In this document: one piece after another, positions 52,599-61,968 of the stretch
How positions within the stretch are numbered: position 1 is the first letter of the stretch
Layout of the letters: every line of letters starts with the position of its first letter
From: Frankia sp. QA3
Lineage (GTDB): Bacteria; Actinomycetota; Actinomycetes; Frankiales; Frankiaceae
Direction of reading: 5' to 3'
Assembly (NCBI RefSeq): GCF_000262465.1
Contig: NZ_CM001489.1
Span: forward strand, 86,830-150,829
Length of the DNA: 64,000 nucleotides
Notes under the pieces: model-generated
What the model saw: the letters and a program-made list of their open reading frames with translations, nothing else
The model's database searches: none
Told to the model about the DNA's origin: nothing
Made by a program: the position numbers and the translations under genes

Positions 52599-52726
52599 GT
52601 CCGGCCTTTCGGGCGAGGCGGGTGGGGCTGGGTGACGCGGTCGGGGGCGGTACGGGGTCGGTCGGCCGGGCTGGGCTGGGCGGTCGATGCCGGCGGGGGA
52701 GAGGATTGCCGATACGGCCGGACTCT

Positions 52727-52774
52727 GTCGATCTGTGGCTGGGTCGACCTGTGGATGGGTCGATCTGTGGATGG
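52727..52774. repeat. Three 16-bp tandem repeats with DnaA-box-like sequence
   Basis: GTCGATCTGTGGCTGG, GTCGACCTGTGGATGG and GTCGATCTGTGGATGG follow one another without gaps. The reverse complement has CCATCCACA in two units (CCAGCCACA in the other), similar to a DnaA box (TTATCCACA, or TTGTCCACA in actinomycetes) at seven of nine positions. Nothing else suggests a replication origin here. Confidence 0.7.
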
Positions 52775-53416
52775 GCGCAGCGGCTCGTCGGACGACGCGC
52801 GGGTGTGGACCGGCGCCAACCCCCAGCGCCCCTCGGTGGTTCCGCCGACGACATCGGCCGCCGGTCCGGCCTCCGGGCCGCTCCTGCGGCTGGCCCGGAC
52901 GGTCCACACCGATCCATCCGGCGGCCGCCGCCGCGCTGCTGCGGGCCCGACGCGGCGGGCGAGCGGGGCGGTGACGGGTGGCCCTGGCCGGGACGGGTCA
53001 GGGGACCGGACGGGTGGTGCTGGGGGGCTGGGACGGCGCGCAAGGGCCGCGACGCGGCGCGAGCGGAACCGCGGAAAGCGGCGCCCGACCGGTCAGGGAG
53101 CGGGACAGAGGCTGCTCGACGAACGGCGCAGATCGATCACGAGCCGCCGGGTGAGCCGCCGCCGGGTGGACCGGCTGCGCGGCAGGCCGCACCGTTCGTC
53201 CGCGAAAGGCCGATCGGGCGCCGGCGACATCGCACCACTCCCTCGACTCGGGCTTGCGCTCGATCCGGGCCGCGAGCCGGCCCGCGCGTGGGCCGCTGGG
53301 GGACGCGGCCAGGCCGTGGCGCAGGCCCGCCGGGGCGGCGAGCGGCCGGGCCGGCCGAGATCGGGAACAGCGGTCCGGCGAACCGGTCCGCCGGCCCGGT
53401 TCAGCGGGCTGACCAG

Positions 53417-53428
53417 GCCTAACCTAAT
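53417..53428. promoter_or_regulatory. Upstream iron-box half-site
   Basis: GGCCTAACCTAA matches the right half of the IdeR/DmdR/DtxR-type iron box consensus (ending CTAACCTAA). The left half is poorly conserved. It lies about 220 bp before the siderophore-interacting protein gene. Confidence 0.4.
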
Positions 53429-53555
53429 CTCGAAAGTCGACTATGTCCATAGGTCCACTGGAGTTCGCCACCCGGTGGGACCGGTCGGAGAGCCGCCCGG
53501 CGACGGCGGTGGGCGCCGCCGTCCCGAAGGGGGGTGACGTGCCGACGGATAAAAC

Positions 53556-53569
53556 TTAGGCTTACCTAA
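53556..53569. promoter_or_regulatory. Iron box (IdeR/DmdR-type operator)
   Basis: TTAGG-CTTA-CCTAA is a perfect 5-bp dyad, and it matches the IdeR/DmdR iron-box consensus (TTAGGTTAGGCTAACCTAA) at 13 of the 14 positions it covers. It is 75 bp upstream of the siderophore-interacting protein start. By analogy with Mycobacterium and Streptomyces it would silence the gene when iron is plentiful. Confidence 0.75.
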
Positions 53570-53643
53570 ATCGGGTGACCTCGTCGGGTCGCCGCCGCGA
53601 CGGACCGCCGCCGTCCGTCACGAGAACGTGCCGGAGGACGATG

Positions 53644-54534
53644 ATGTCGCTGCACGAGGCGATCCGGGCCGTGGCCACCGACCGCGCGCAGCGCCCGATC
53701 CGCTGCGAGCTCCAGGTCGATGCAGTCACCGAGATCTCCCCGTCCTTCCGGCGCATCACGCTGCGCGGCGCCGGGCTCGCCGCCTACACCGACCCACTGC
53801 CCGCGGACGCGTTCCGCCTGTTCCCATCGGTCCCGGCGGCGCGGGACGGGGCGGCGCGGGACGGGGCGGCGACGGCGGGGGCGCCGGGCGCGGGCGTGGC
53901 GCCGTCACGGGCGTTCACCGTGCGGACCTTCGACCCCGCCGCCGAGCGGCTCGCGTTCGACGCCTTCGCCCACGGCGCCGGTCTGGTGGACCGCTGGCTG
54001 CGGGGGCTCGGCCCCGGCACCGGCGTCGGCATCACCGGGATGCGCGTCGAGTTCGTCCTCGCGCCGGTCGCCGCGGCGGCGGCGGCCACCGATCCGCTGC
54101 TGCTGGTCGCCGACGGCAGCGGGCTGCCGGCCGCGGCCGCGATCCTCGCCGCCCTGCCCGCGGGTCGCCCGGCGCTCGCGGTGCTCGGCGGGGTGGCCAC
54201 GGCGGACCGGGTACTGGTCCCGGCCCGGCCCGGGCACCGGATCCGCTGGGTGCGCAGGCACGCGCTGCCCGAGGCCGTGCGGACGCTGCCCCGGCTCGGC
54301 GGGGCGGCCGTCGCGTGGGTCGCCGCCGAGGCGGCCCAGGTCCGCATCATCCGCCGTCACCTGGTCGAGCTGCACGGGGTGCCGCGCTCGCAGGTCCGCA
54401 CCAGCGCCTACTGGAAGGCCGGATTCACGATGGACGACCTGGACGCGGCGGCGGTGCCACGACAGGCCGAGGCGGTTGCCGAGGGCTGGGACGAGCGGGA
54501 TCCGGAGGGCCTGGCGGAGATCGTCATCGGGTGA
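53644..54534 (+). CDS. Siderophore-interacting protein (FAD-dependent ferric-siderophore reductase)
   Basis: The 296-residue protein starts at the ATG at 53644, with GGAGG six bases before it; an ATG one codon upstream is closer. It fits the SIP family: PSFRRITLRGAGL, SRAFTVRTFDP (FAD-binding R-x-x-T-x-R), then LLLVADGSGLPAAAAIL and the C-terminal VRTSAYWKAG. Members reduce Fe(III)-siderophores after uptake and bind FAD and NAD(P)H. The iron box upstream supports this. A repetitive Ala/Arg/Asp-rich stretch lies near residues 70-90. No siderophore synthesis genes are adjacent. Confidence 0.9.
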   Translation: MSLHEAIRAVATDRAQRPIRCELQVDAVTEISPSFRRITLRGAGLAAYTDPLPADAFRLFPSVPAARDGAARDGAATAGAPGAGVAPSRAFTVRTFDPAAERLAFDAFAHGAGLVDRWLRGLGPGTGVGITGMRVEFVLAPVAAAAAATDPLLLVADGSGLPAAAAILAALPAGRPALAVLGGVATADRVLVPARPGHRIRWVRRHALPEAVRTLPRLGGAAVAWVAAEAAQVRIIRRHLVELHGVPRSQVRTSAYWKAGFTMDDLDAAAVPRQAEAVAEGWDERDPEGLAEIVIG

Positions 54535-54642
54535 CGGGCGCCCCGACGTGCGTCGCACATGTGATGTTCCTCCCCGGTGGCGCGATCCGCCCGGGGGGAT
54601 GGAAAGATCCGATCAGGCGGGCGGTAGAGGGGGCGGGCAGTC

Positions 54643-55479
54643 GTGCAGGCAGACGCCGGGACGAGCGGACGCACACGTTCGGGCGACCTGCGGGAGGACA
54701 TCCCGCATTCGGCCCGGATGTACGACTACTACCTCGGCGGCAAGGACAACTACGCGGCGGACCGGGAGGCGGCCGAGCAGGCGCTGGCGGTCTTCCCCCA
54801 CCTGCGCACCTACGCCCGGCAGAACCGGGCCTTCCTGCACCGGGCCGTGCGGTACCTGGCGGCCGAGGCCGGGGTGCGGCAGTTCGTCGACGTGGGCACG
54901 GGCATCCCGACCTCGCCGAACCTGCACGAGATCGCCCAGCAGGTCGCCCCCGACGCGCGGGTCGTCTACGTCGACAACGACCCGATCGTGCTCGTCCACG
55001 CGCGGGCCCTGCTGACCAGCACGCCGCAGGGCCGGACCGCCTACGTCGACGCGGACCTGCGCCGCCCCGACGAGATGATCGCCGCGCCGGAGTTCGCCGG
55101 CACCCTCGACCCGGCGCGGCCGATCGCGCTGTCGCTCATCGCAATCCTGCACTTCTTCCCCGATTCCGACCGGCCCGCGGACATCGTCGCCCAGCTGTGC
55201 GAGCGACTGCCCGCCGGCAGCTTCCTCGTCGTCAGCCACGGCACGGCCGAGCTCGCGCCGCAAGCCGCGGCCCGCGTCGTCGAGGTCTACAACAGCCGCG
55301 GCATCCCGTTCCAGACCCGCGACCGCGCCGAGCTCGCCGCCCTGCTGCCCGCCGGGATGGAGCTGGTCGAGCCCGGCATCGAGGTGTTGCACCGCTGGCG
55401 CCCCGAGCCCGGCAGCGATCCCGACCAGTTCTCCGACGCCGACATCAGCGCCTACGGCCTGATCGCCCGCAAGTCGTAG
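54643..55479 (+). CDS. SAM-dependent methyltransferase (DUF574/methyltransf_19)
   Basis: The 278-residue protein belongs to an actinobacteria-enriched family. It starts at the GTG at 54643 (MQADAGTSG) behind GAGGGGGCGGG. The family signature IPHSARMYDYYLGGKDNYAADREAA opens the domain, with motif I FVDVGTGIPTSPNLHE, VVYVDNDPIVLVHARALL and LIAILHFFPDSDRP. Biological substrates are unknown. It follows the iron-regulated gene by 108 bp and converges on the mechanosensitive channel gene. Confidence 0.88.
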   Translation: MQADAGTSGRTRSGDLREDIPHSARMYDYYLGGKDNYAADREAAEQALAVFPHLRTYARQNRAFLHRAVRYLAAEAGVRQFVDVGTGIPTSPNLHEIAQQVAPDARVVYVDNDPIVLVHARALLTSTPQGRTAYVDADLRRPDEMIAAPEFAGTLDPARPIALSLIAILHFFPDSDRPADIVAQLCERLPAGSFLVVSHGTAELAPQAAARVVEVYNSRGIPFQTRDRAELAALLPAGMELVEPGIEVLHRWRPEPGSDPDQFSDADISAYGLIARKS

Positions 55480-55501
55480 CCCCTGCGGCGCCGCGGCGGC
55501 G

Positions 55502-56026
55502 TCAGCGTTGGGTCTCCTCGGCGGTGCCGACCGCGGCGGCCTGCGTCGTCTGGTCGGGCAGCCGCCGGGGATCGCCGGCGAGCAGGTCGCGAATCTCGGT
55601 GAGCAGCCTCGTCTCGTCGCTGATCGCCGGCTCCGCCTCGGGCTTGGGATGGCCGCGCCGACGCAGCTCGTTCGCCTTCGCCAACGGCATGACGACCACG
55701 AAGTAGACGGTCGCGGCGACGAACAGGAACGTCACCACGCTGTTGAGGAACAGGCCGTAGCGGAACACGCTGTGGTTGATCGTGAACTTCAGGTCGGCGA
55801 AGTCCGGCTTGCCGCCCACCGCGGCGACCAGCGGCGTCAGCAGGTTGTCCACCAGCGCCTTGACGACCGCGGTGAACGCCGTACCGATGATCACAGCCAC
55901 GGCCAGGTCGACGATGTTCCCGCGCATGAGGAACTGCCTGAAGCCCCCGAGACCCGGGCGGATCAGCCGCACGGACGGCTCGACCACCGCCCGACCCCCA
56001 CCGATGACCTTCCTGAAGCCGAACAC
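55502..56026 (-). CDS. mscL: Large-conductance mechanosensitive channel MscL
   Basis: The inner-membrane channel opens under osmotic stress to release solutes. From the GTG at 56026 (VFGFRKVIG, behind GGAGATGGC) it has 174 residues, longer than the usual 130-150 because of an N-terminal extension. TM1 is recognisable (GNIVDLAVAVIIGTAFTAVVKALVDNLLTPLVAA, residues about 35-70) and TM2 (VVTFLFVAATVYFVVV, about 95-115), followed by a charged C-terminal helix (DETRLLTEIRDLLAG). It converges on the methyltransferase gene. Confidence 0.9.
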   Translation of the reverse strand: MFGFRKVIGGGRAVVEPSVRLIRPGLGGFRQFLMRGNIVDLAVAVIIGTAFTAVVKALVDNLLTPLVAAVGGKPDFADLKFTINHSVFRYGLFLNSVVTFLFVAATVYFVVVMPLAKANELRRRGHPKPEAEPAISDETRLLTEIRDLLAGDPRRLPDQTTQAAAVGTAEETQR

Positions 56027-56211
56027 GCCATCTCCTCGCCAGCTGAGCACGGACCCGTCGGGCATGCCGCCCGCGGCGGGCGGGCGGGCGGCATCGGCAT
56101 GAGATCGCCCGGCCCGCCCGACGTCAGTCCGTTATCGCCCGGCGAAGGCGGATTCAATCCCGCGGTCGGCCGGGGACCGCCACCGCCGGGGAACCCCGAG
56201 GAGCCGGCGGG

Positions 56212-57579
<1,368 letters not shown>

Positions 57580-57597
57580 TCAGGCCGCCGGCCGGGA

Positions 57598-58860
57598 TCA
57601 GTAGGTGCCGCGACCGGTGGGCTGCTCGACGTCGGCGTAGTGGCGGCGGGCCACCTCCGGATGGCTGCGCAGCCAGCTCTTCAGCGTGTTCACGCCGTGC
57701 TGCGCGAAGATCGGGTTGTGCGGGTCGGGTGGGGGAGCGTCGCCGATCTCGCGGAGGAGCTCCTCGGGCAGGGGGACGGGTTCGAGGGTCGCCGACAGCC
57801 GCGGGCCGAAGAAGAACGCCACGGACAGCCGTTCGTGGCCCGGGGGTGGGCTGACGACCCGGTGCACCGTGGCACGGTAGTAGCCGCGGGTCGCCAGTTC
57901 GAACATCTCGCCGATGTTGACGACGAAGGTCCCGGGCCGCGGGACCGCGTCGATCCAGCCGCCGGCGCCGTCGGCCACCTGCAGCCCCGCGGCCGGCTCG
58001 ACCGCGTCACCTGCCCGGTCGGGTGCGTCGGCGTGGCCCTCGCCGCCGCCCTCACTGCCGCCGCCCTCACTGCCGCCGCCCTCACTGCCGCCGCCTTCAC
58101 TGCCGCCGCCCCTGCCGTCGACATCGCCCGCGCGCAGCGCCCGGACGTCGTCCTGCAGGACGAAGGAGAGGAAACCGCCGTCCTTGTGGGAGCCGACGCC
58201 CTGGTCGTAGCCGGCGGGGTGGGCCGGGGGCGCGGTCAGGTAGCGGATCAGCTTCAGGTGCGAGCGGGGCTCCTCGGCGAAGGTCCGGTCGAGATGGTCG
58301 GCCGGCAGCCCCAGCGACTCGGCGAAGGCCCGGACCAGCAGGCGGGACAGCTCGCCGAGCTCGCTCATGTAGGCCAGCACGCTCGCGCGCAGCTCGGGTA
58401 CCTGGGCCGGCCACTGGTTGGGGCCGTCGAGGCGCAGGTACGCCGGGTCGTCGGGGCCGAGCACCCGGGCCGGGCGTTCGTCGGCGATGTCGATCTGCTC
58501 GCGGATGTCGGGGTTGCCGCGGGTGATCTCATGGCCCAGCCGGGTGTAGCCGCGGAAATGCGGCGAGTGGACGTTCTCGATCTCCAGCTTCGCCGCCTCG
58601 GAGAGGTGGAAGAAGCGGCGGCTGACGTCGAGCACGGCCGCGGTCCGCGCGGCGGGGATCCCATGCCCGGTCAGGTAGAAGAAGCCGGGGCCGTGGCAGG
58701 CCGCGCGCAGCGCGGCGAGGAACCGCGCGCGGTCGGCGGTGCCGGCCCGGAACGGGCCGATGTCGAGGGTGGGCAGAGTCCGGGCCTCGGTGTGGCCGCT
58801 GGTCTCGGTGTGCCCGCTGGTCTCGGTGTGGCCGCTGGTCTCGGTGTGGCCTGTGGTCAC
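57598..58860 (-). CDS. Isopenicillin N synthase-like 2-oxoglutarate/Fe(II) oxygenase with two repeat regions
   Basis: The 420-residue enzyme starts at the GTG at 58860. It has the IPNS-family DIOX_N segment (LPTLDIGPFRAGTADRARFLAALRAACHGPGFFYLTGHGIP, about 29-69). The oxygenase core has the iron triad H225-x-D227 (GSHKDGG) and His333 (ATVHRV) plus R344-x-S (RLSVAFFF). An N-terminal Thr-Ser-Gly-His-Thr-Glu repeat (residues 3-25, 18-bp units) and an internal Gly-Gly-Gly-Ser-Glu linker (251-273, 15-bp units) flank the core. It lies next to the sulfhydrylase gene and divergent from a peptide/nickel-type ABC operon. Its substrate is unknown. Confidence 0.86.
   Translation of the reverse strand: MTTGHTETSGHTETSGHTETSGHTEARTLPTLDIGPFRAGTADRARFLAALRAACHGPGFFYLTGHGIPAARTAAVLDVSRRFFHLSEAAKLEIENVHSPHFRGYTRLGHEITRGNPDIREQIDIADERPARVLGPDDPAYLRLDGPNQWPAQVPELRASVLAYMSELGELSRLLVRAFAESLGLPADHLDRTFAEEPRSHLKLIRYLTAPPAHPAGYDQGVGSHKDGGFLSFVLQDDVRALRAGDVDGRGGGSEGGGSEGGGSEGGGSEGGGEGHADAPDRAGDAVEPAAGLQVADGAGGWIDAVPRPGTFVVNIGEMFELATRGYYRATVHRVVSPPPGHERLSVAFFFGPRLSATLEPVPLPEELLREIGDAPPPDPHNPIFAQHGVNTLKSWLRSHPEVARRHYADVEQPTGRGTY
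58051..58110. repeat. Four 15-bp repeats encoding a Gly-rich linker
   Basis: CTCACTGCCGCCGCC is repeated three times identically and once with a single change (TTCACTGCC...). Read on the minus strand it gives Gly-Gly-Gly-Ser-Glu units inside the IPNS-like oxygenase, in the loop between the first two iron ligands and the third. Confidence 0.9.
58786..58857. repeat. Four 18-bp repeats at the oxygenase N-terminus
   Basis: CTCGGTGTGGCCGCTGGT occurs at 58786-58803 and 58822-58839; the others differ by one base (58804-58821) and by two (58840-58857). On the minus strand they give Thr-Ser-Gly-His-Thr-Glu repeats right after the start codon. It is a His-rich N-terminal tag unrelated to the enzyme core. 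Confidence 0.9.
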
Positions 58861-59453
58861 GGTGGTTCGCTTTCCGGCGCGTCGGTGTCACGGTGGGGGA
58901 GCGGCGCGGTCCGGTCAGGGACAGAGCCGGCTGGCCACCAGCATGTGATCGACCGGGCGACGCCGGGTGAGCCGAATGCGCGAAGCCACCTCGCCACTGT
59001 GCCAGGCGGCGGCCCCGTCCGTGAAGCGTTCGCCGGCTATCGGCAGCGGCGTTCCGGGCGTTCTGCGCGCCTCTGGACCGATGGACGCGCACCTGGTTAC
59101 AGTCAGACCGTGGGAACTGGGCGGCCGCCACGGTCGGCGATTCTGGACGCGTTCTGGAATTCCCGTCGCGCGCACCATTTCGACCAGATCTGTTGTTGAT
59201 CGACGCCTGACGGCGGGCCTGCTCCGGCTCGGCCGGCAGCCGTCCACCGGCTCGGTGCCCCGAAGCCGTCCACATCGCTGTTCGCGTGCCCGCTCCGTCG
59301 ACGGACTCTACGTTGACGGACGAGGAGCCGCAGGCGAGCTCCCCGCGCATTCTCGGCGCGGCCGTCCCCGGCCCGCCGCCCTCATCCTTCCGGCCGCCGG
59401 GCGCCGATTCCGCGCGCCCGCCGGCGTCATTGTTGCCTCGAAAAGGGCGCGTC
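58861..59453. other. Divergent promoter region, oxygenase and ABC operon
   Basis: No gene is supported; it must hold both promoters. No clear operator was found. A segment at 59140-59200 is less GC-rich and includes ATTTCGACCAGATCTGTTG; the ABC binding-protein start at 59454 has AAAAGGGCG upstream. The leaders are long (several hundred bases), so a regulatory RNA is possible, but I see no known fold. Confidence 0.35.
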
Positions 59454-60971
59454 ATGAGAATCAGATCGTTCGCCGTCGTCGCCGTCGTCGCAGGTCTGGC
59501 GCTGTCGGCCTGTGGCTCGGACGGCGGGGGCGGTGGCGGCGGGCCGGCGTCGACCGGCGGGCGCGCCAATCCCGATGCCACCGTCACCATCGGCGCCGTT
59601 CTCGAGCCGACGGGCCTCGACATCACCCGGACCAGTGGCGTCGCGGTCGGCCAGATCCTGCTCGGCAACGTCTACGAGGGGCTGGTGAAACGGGACCAGA
59701 AGGGGGTCGTGAGCCCGGCGCTCGCGACGTCCTACCGGATCTCCCCGGACGGTCGCACGTACACGTTCACCCTCGCGGACAACGCCGCCTTCCATGACGG
59801 TGCCCCGGTGCGCGCCGCGGACGTGGTGTCGTCGCTGACCCAGGTGATCGCCCCGAACTCGACGAACCCGCACGCCAGCGACCTGGCCTCCATCTCCGCG
59901 GTCAGCAGCCCCGACCCGCGCACGGTGGTGCTGACGCTGACCGAACGCGACAGCGGGCTGCTGTTCAACCTGACCGGGCCGGCCGGTGCCATCGTGCGCC
60001 AGGGCGCCACCGGCCTCGACGGCCGGCCCGACGGCACCGGCCCGTTCCGCTTCGACTCCTGGCGGCGCGGCGACAGCATCACCCTCGTGCGCAACGACGC
60101 CTACCGGGGGCCGAAGGCGAAGGTCGCCCGGGTGGTCTTCCGCTACCTCACCGACCCGAACGCGCAGAACAACGCGGTGCGCACCGGCCAGGTCGACATC
60201 GGCGCGATCTCCGACTACGACCTGGTCGACACCTACCGGGGCAACCCGAAGTTCACCGTCGCCGAGGGCACGACCACCGACAAGTTCACCCTGGCGTTCA
60301 ACCAGGACCGCGGGCCGCTGGCCGATGTCCGGGTCCGGCACGCGATCCGCCAGGGCATCGACAAGGACGGCCTGATCAAGGTGCTCGGCGCCGGGACCCG
60401 GATCGGCTCGCCCGTACCGCCGCTGGACCCGTGGTACTCCGACCTCACGAGCATCGACCGGTACGACCCGGCGAGCGCCCGCCGGCTGCTCGCGCAGGCG
60501 GGGCACGGCGGCGGGCTGCGCCTCGGCCTCACCATCCCGAACATCTACCCGCCGAGCATCGGCGACTACGTCACCTCGCAGCTGCGCGAGATCGGCATCA
60601 CCATCGACCTGCGCCGGGTGGAGTTCCCCGCCTGGCTCACCGATGTCTACACCAAGCACGACTACGACCTGAGCATCGTCGACCACGCCGAGGCGCGTGA
60701 CCTCGCCTTCTACGTCAAGCCCGGCTACTACTTCGGCGACCGCTCCCCGCAGGCCCGCGATCTCGCGAAGGCCGGTGCCACCGCCGCCTCCGACGCCGAC
60801 CGCGACACCGCCCTGCGCGCGCTCGCCCGCCGCTACTCCGAGGACGCCATCGCCGACTGGCTGCTGCTCGCCAAGGTGCGGCAGGTCGCCCGGGTCGGCG
60901 TCACCGGCTACCCGACCGACAACATCTCCGCGATCTACGACCTGTCGAAGATCGAGGTCGTGAAGTCTTGA
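59454..60971 (+). CDS. ABC transporter peptide/nickel-type substrate-binding lipoprotein
   Basis: The 505-residue protein belongs to the SBP_bac_5 family (oligopeptide, dipeptide, nickel, opine). The ATG at 59454 follows AAAAGGGCGCGTC. The lipobox LALSAC (Cys20) is followed by a Gly-rich spacer. Domain segments: GAVLEPTGLDITRTSGVAVGQILLGNVYEGLVKRD, SYRISPDGRTYTFTLADNAAFHDGAPVRAADVVSSL, GTGPFRFDSWRRGDSITLVRND, ADVRVRHAIRQGIDKDGLI. It starts a five-gene operon with two permeases and two ATPases. Type of substrate is unknown. Confidence 0.92.
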   Translation: MRIRSFAVVAVVAGLALSACGSDGGGGGGGPASTGGRANPDATVTIGAVLEPTGLDITRTSGVAVGQILLGNVYEGLVKRDQKGVVSPALATSYRISPDGRTYTFTLADNAAFHDGAPVRAADVVSSLTQVIAPNSTNPHASDLASISAVSSPDPRTVVLTLTERDSGLLFNLTGPAGAIVRQGATGLDGRPDGTGPFRFDSWRRGDSITLVRNDAYRGPKAKVARVVFRYLTDPNAQNNAVRTGQVDIGAISDYDLVDTYRGNPKFTVAEGTTTDKFTLAFNQDRGPLADVRVRHAIRQGIDKDGLIKVLGAGTRIGSPVPPLDPWYSDLTSIDRYDPASARRLLAQAGHGGGLRLGLTIPNIYPPSIGDYVTSQLREIGITIDLRRVEFPAWLTDVYTKHDYDLSIVDHAEARDLAFYVKPGYYFGDRSPQARDLAKAGATAASDADRDTALRALARRYSEDAIADWLLLAKVRQVARVGVTGYPTDNISAIYDLSKIEVVKS

Positions 60972-61017
60972 CCCGCCCGGTCGATGGCCGCGGCGGCCGC
61001 GGCGGGGCGGCGCGCCG

Positions 61018-61968
61018 ATGGCGGTGATCGTCCTGCGTCGGCTGGGCCTGCTGGTGGTCTCCCTGTTCGTCGCCAGCCTGCTCGTGTTCGCGTTGCTGCG
61101 GCTGCTGCCCGGCGACGTAGCCAACGTGCTGGCCGGGACGTCCGCCTCGCCCGACCAGGTGCTGCGGATCCGTCACGAGATCGGCGCCGACCGGTCCGGA
61201 CCCGCGCAGTACCTGGACTGGATGGGCGGCGTGCTGACCGGGGACTTCGGGGTCTCGGCGCTCAGCGGCGCCTCGGTGTCGGCGGAGCTCTCCGAGAAGC
61301 TGACGGTGACCGCCCCGCTCGTCGCCGCCGCGACCCTGCTGGCGCTCGCGGTCGCCGTGCCGCTGGGCGTGCTCGCCGCGGCCCGCCACCGGCGCGCGTC
61401 CGGGGTCGCCCTGTCGGCGCTGAGCCAGCTCGGCATCGCGGTCCCGACCTTCTGGGTCGGGCTGATGCTGGTCACGGTGTTCGCGGTCGACTGGCGGCTG
61501 TTGCCCGCAGGAGCCTTCCCGCCCGACGGCTGGGCCGATCCGGTCGCAGCCGTGCGCAGCCTCGTGCTGCCGGCGGTCACCCTGGCGGTGGTCGAGGCCG
61601 CGGTGCTGCTGCGCTTCACCCGCTCGGCGACCCTGGAGGTGCTGCACGCGGACTTCATCCGGACCGCCCGGGCGAAGGGCCTGACCCGCGGGCAGGCCCT
61701 GCGCCGCCACGGGATCCGCAACGCGGCCCTGCCGGTGGTGTCGGTTCTCGGCCTGGAGTTCGCGACGTTGCTGCTCGGCGCCGTGGTGGTCGAGAACGTG
61801 TTCGCGCTGCCCGGGCTCGGCCAGATGCTCGTCGCCGACATCGGCAACCGGGACCTGGTGAAGGTCCAGGGCACGGTGCTGCTGGTCACCGCGGCCGTAC
61901 TCGTCGTCGGCTTCCTCATCGACCTCGCCCACCGGCTGCTCGACCCGCGGCTGCGGAGCGCCCGGTGA
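61018..61968 (+). CDS. DppB/OppB-type ABC permease
   Basis: The 316-residue membrane protein has six predicted segments, beginning with RRLGLLVVSLFVASLLVFALLRLLPGD. The EAA loop that docks to the ATPases is present (LHADFIRTARAKGLTRGQALRRHGIRNAALPVV). It overlaps the next permease stop/start as GTGA at 61965. The start ATG at 61018 has only a weak purine-rich site. Together with the next gene it forms the channel. Confidence 0.92.
   Translation: MAVIVLRRLGLLVVSLFVASLLVFALLRLLPGDVANVLAGTSASPDQVLRIRHEIGADRSGPAQYLDWMGGVLTGDFGVSALSGASVSAELSEKLTVTAPLVAAATLLALAVAVPLGVLAAARHRRASGVALSALSQLGIAVPTFWVGLMLVTVFAVDWRLLPAGAFPPDGWADPVAAVRSLVLPAVTLAVVEAAVLLRFTRSATLEVLHADFIRTARAKGLTRGQALRRHGIRNAALPVVSVLGLEFATLLLGAVVVENVFALPGLGQMLVADIGNRDLVKVQGTVLLVTAAVLVVGFLIDLAHRLLDPRLRSAR

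Larger units (their letters stand above)
52599..53643. other. 1-kb intergenic region with repeats and iron boxes
   Basis: No gene is supported here; open frames are Arg/Gly/Pro-rich with no ribosome site. Contents: a three-copy 16-bp repeat (52727-52774), a small dyad CTATG-TC-CATAG (53441-53452), and two iron-box-like sites before the siderophore-interacting protein gene (53417-53428 and 53556-53569). The 3' part is the promoter of that gene; the 5' part contains the promoter of the LLM oxidoreductase. Confidence 0.45.

Noticed and set aside
52299..53537. 412-codon plus-strand frame before the siderophore-interacting protein gene
   Set aside because: It lacks a ribosome site and recognisable residues, and it crosses two iron-box-like sites and short repeats.
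58861..59453. SAM or other riboswitch upstream of the ABC operon or sulfhydrylase
   Set aside because: No conserved core motif of a known class is visible by eye; only the length of the leader prompted the idea.
59427..61124. 565-codon minus-strand frame
   Set aside because: It is antisense to the ABC binding-protein gene, which has a lipobox and complete domain.
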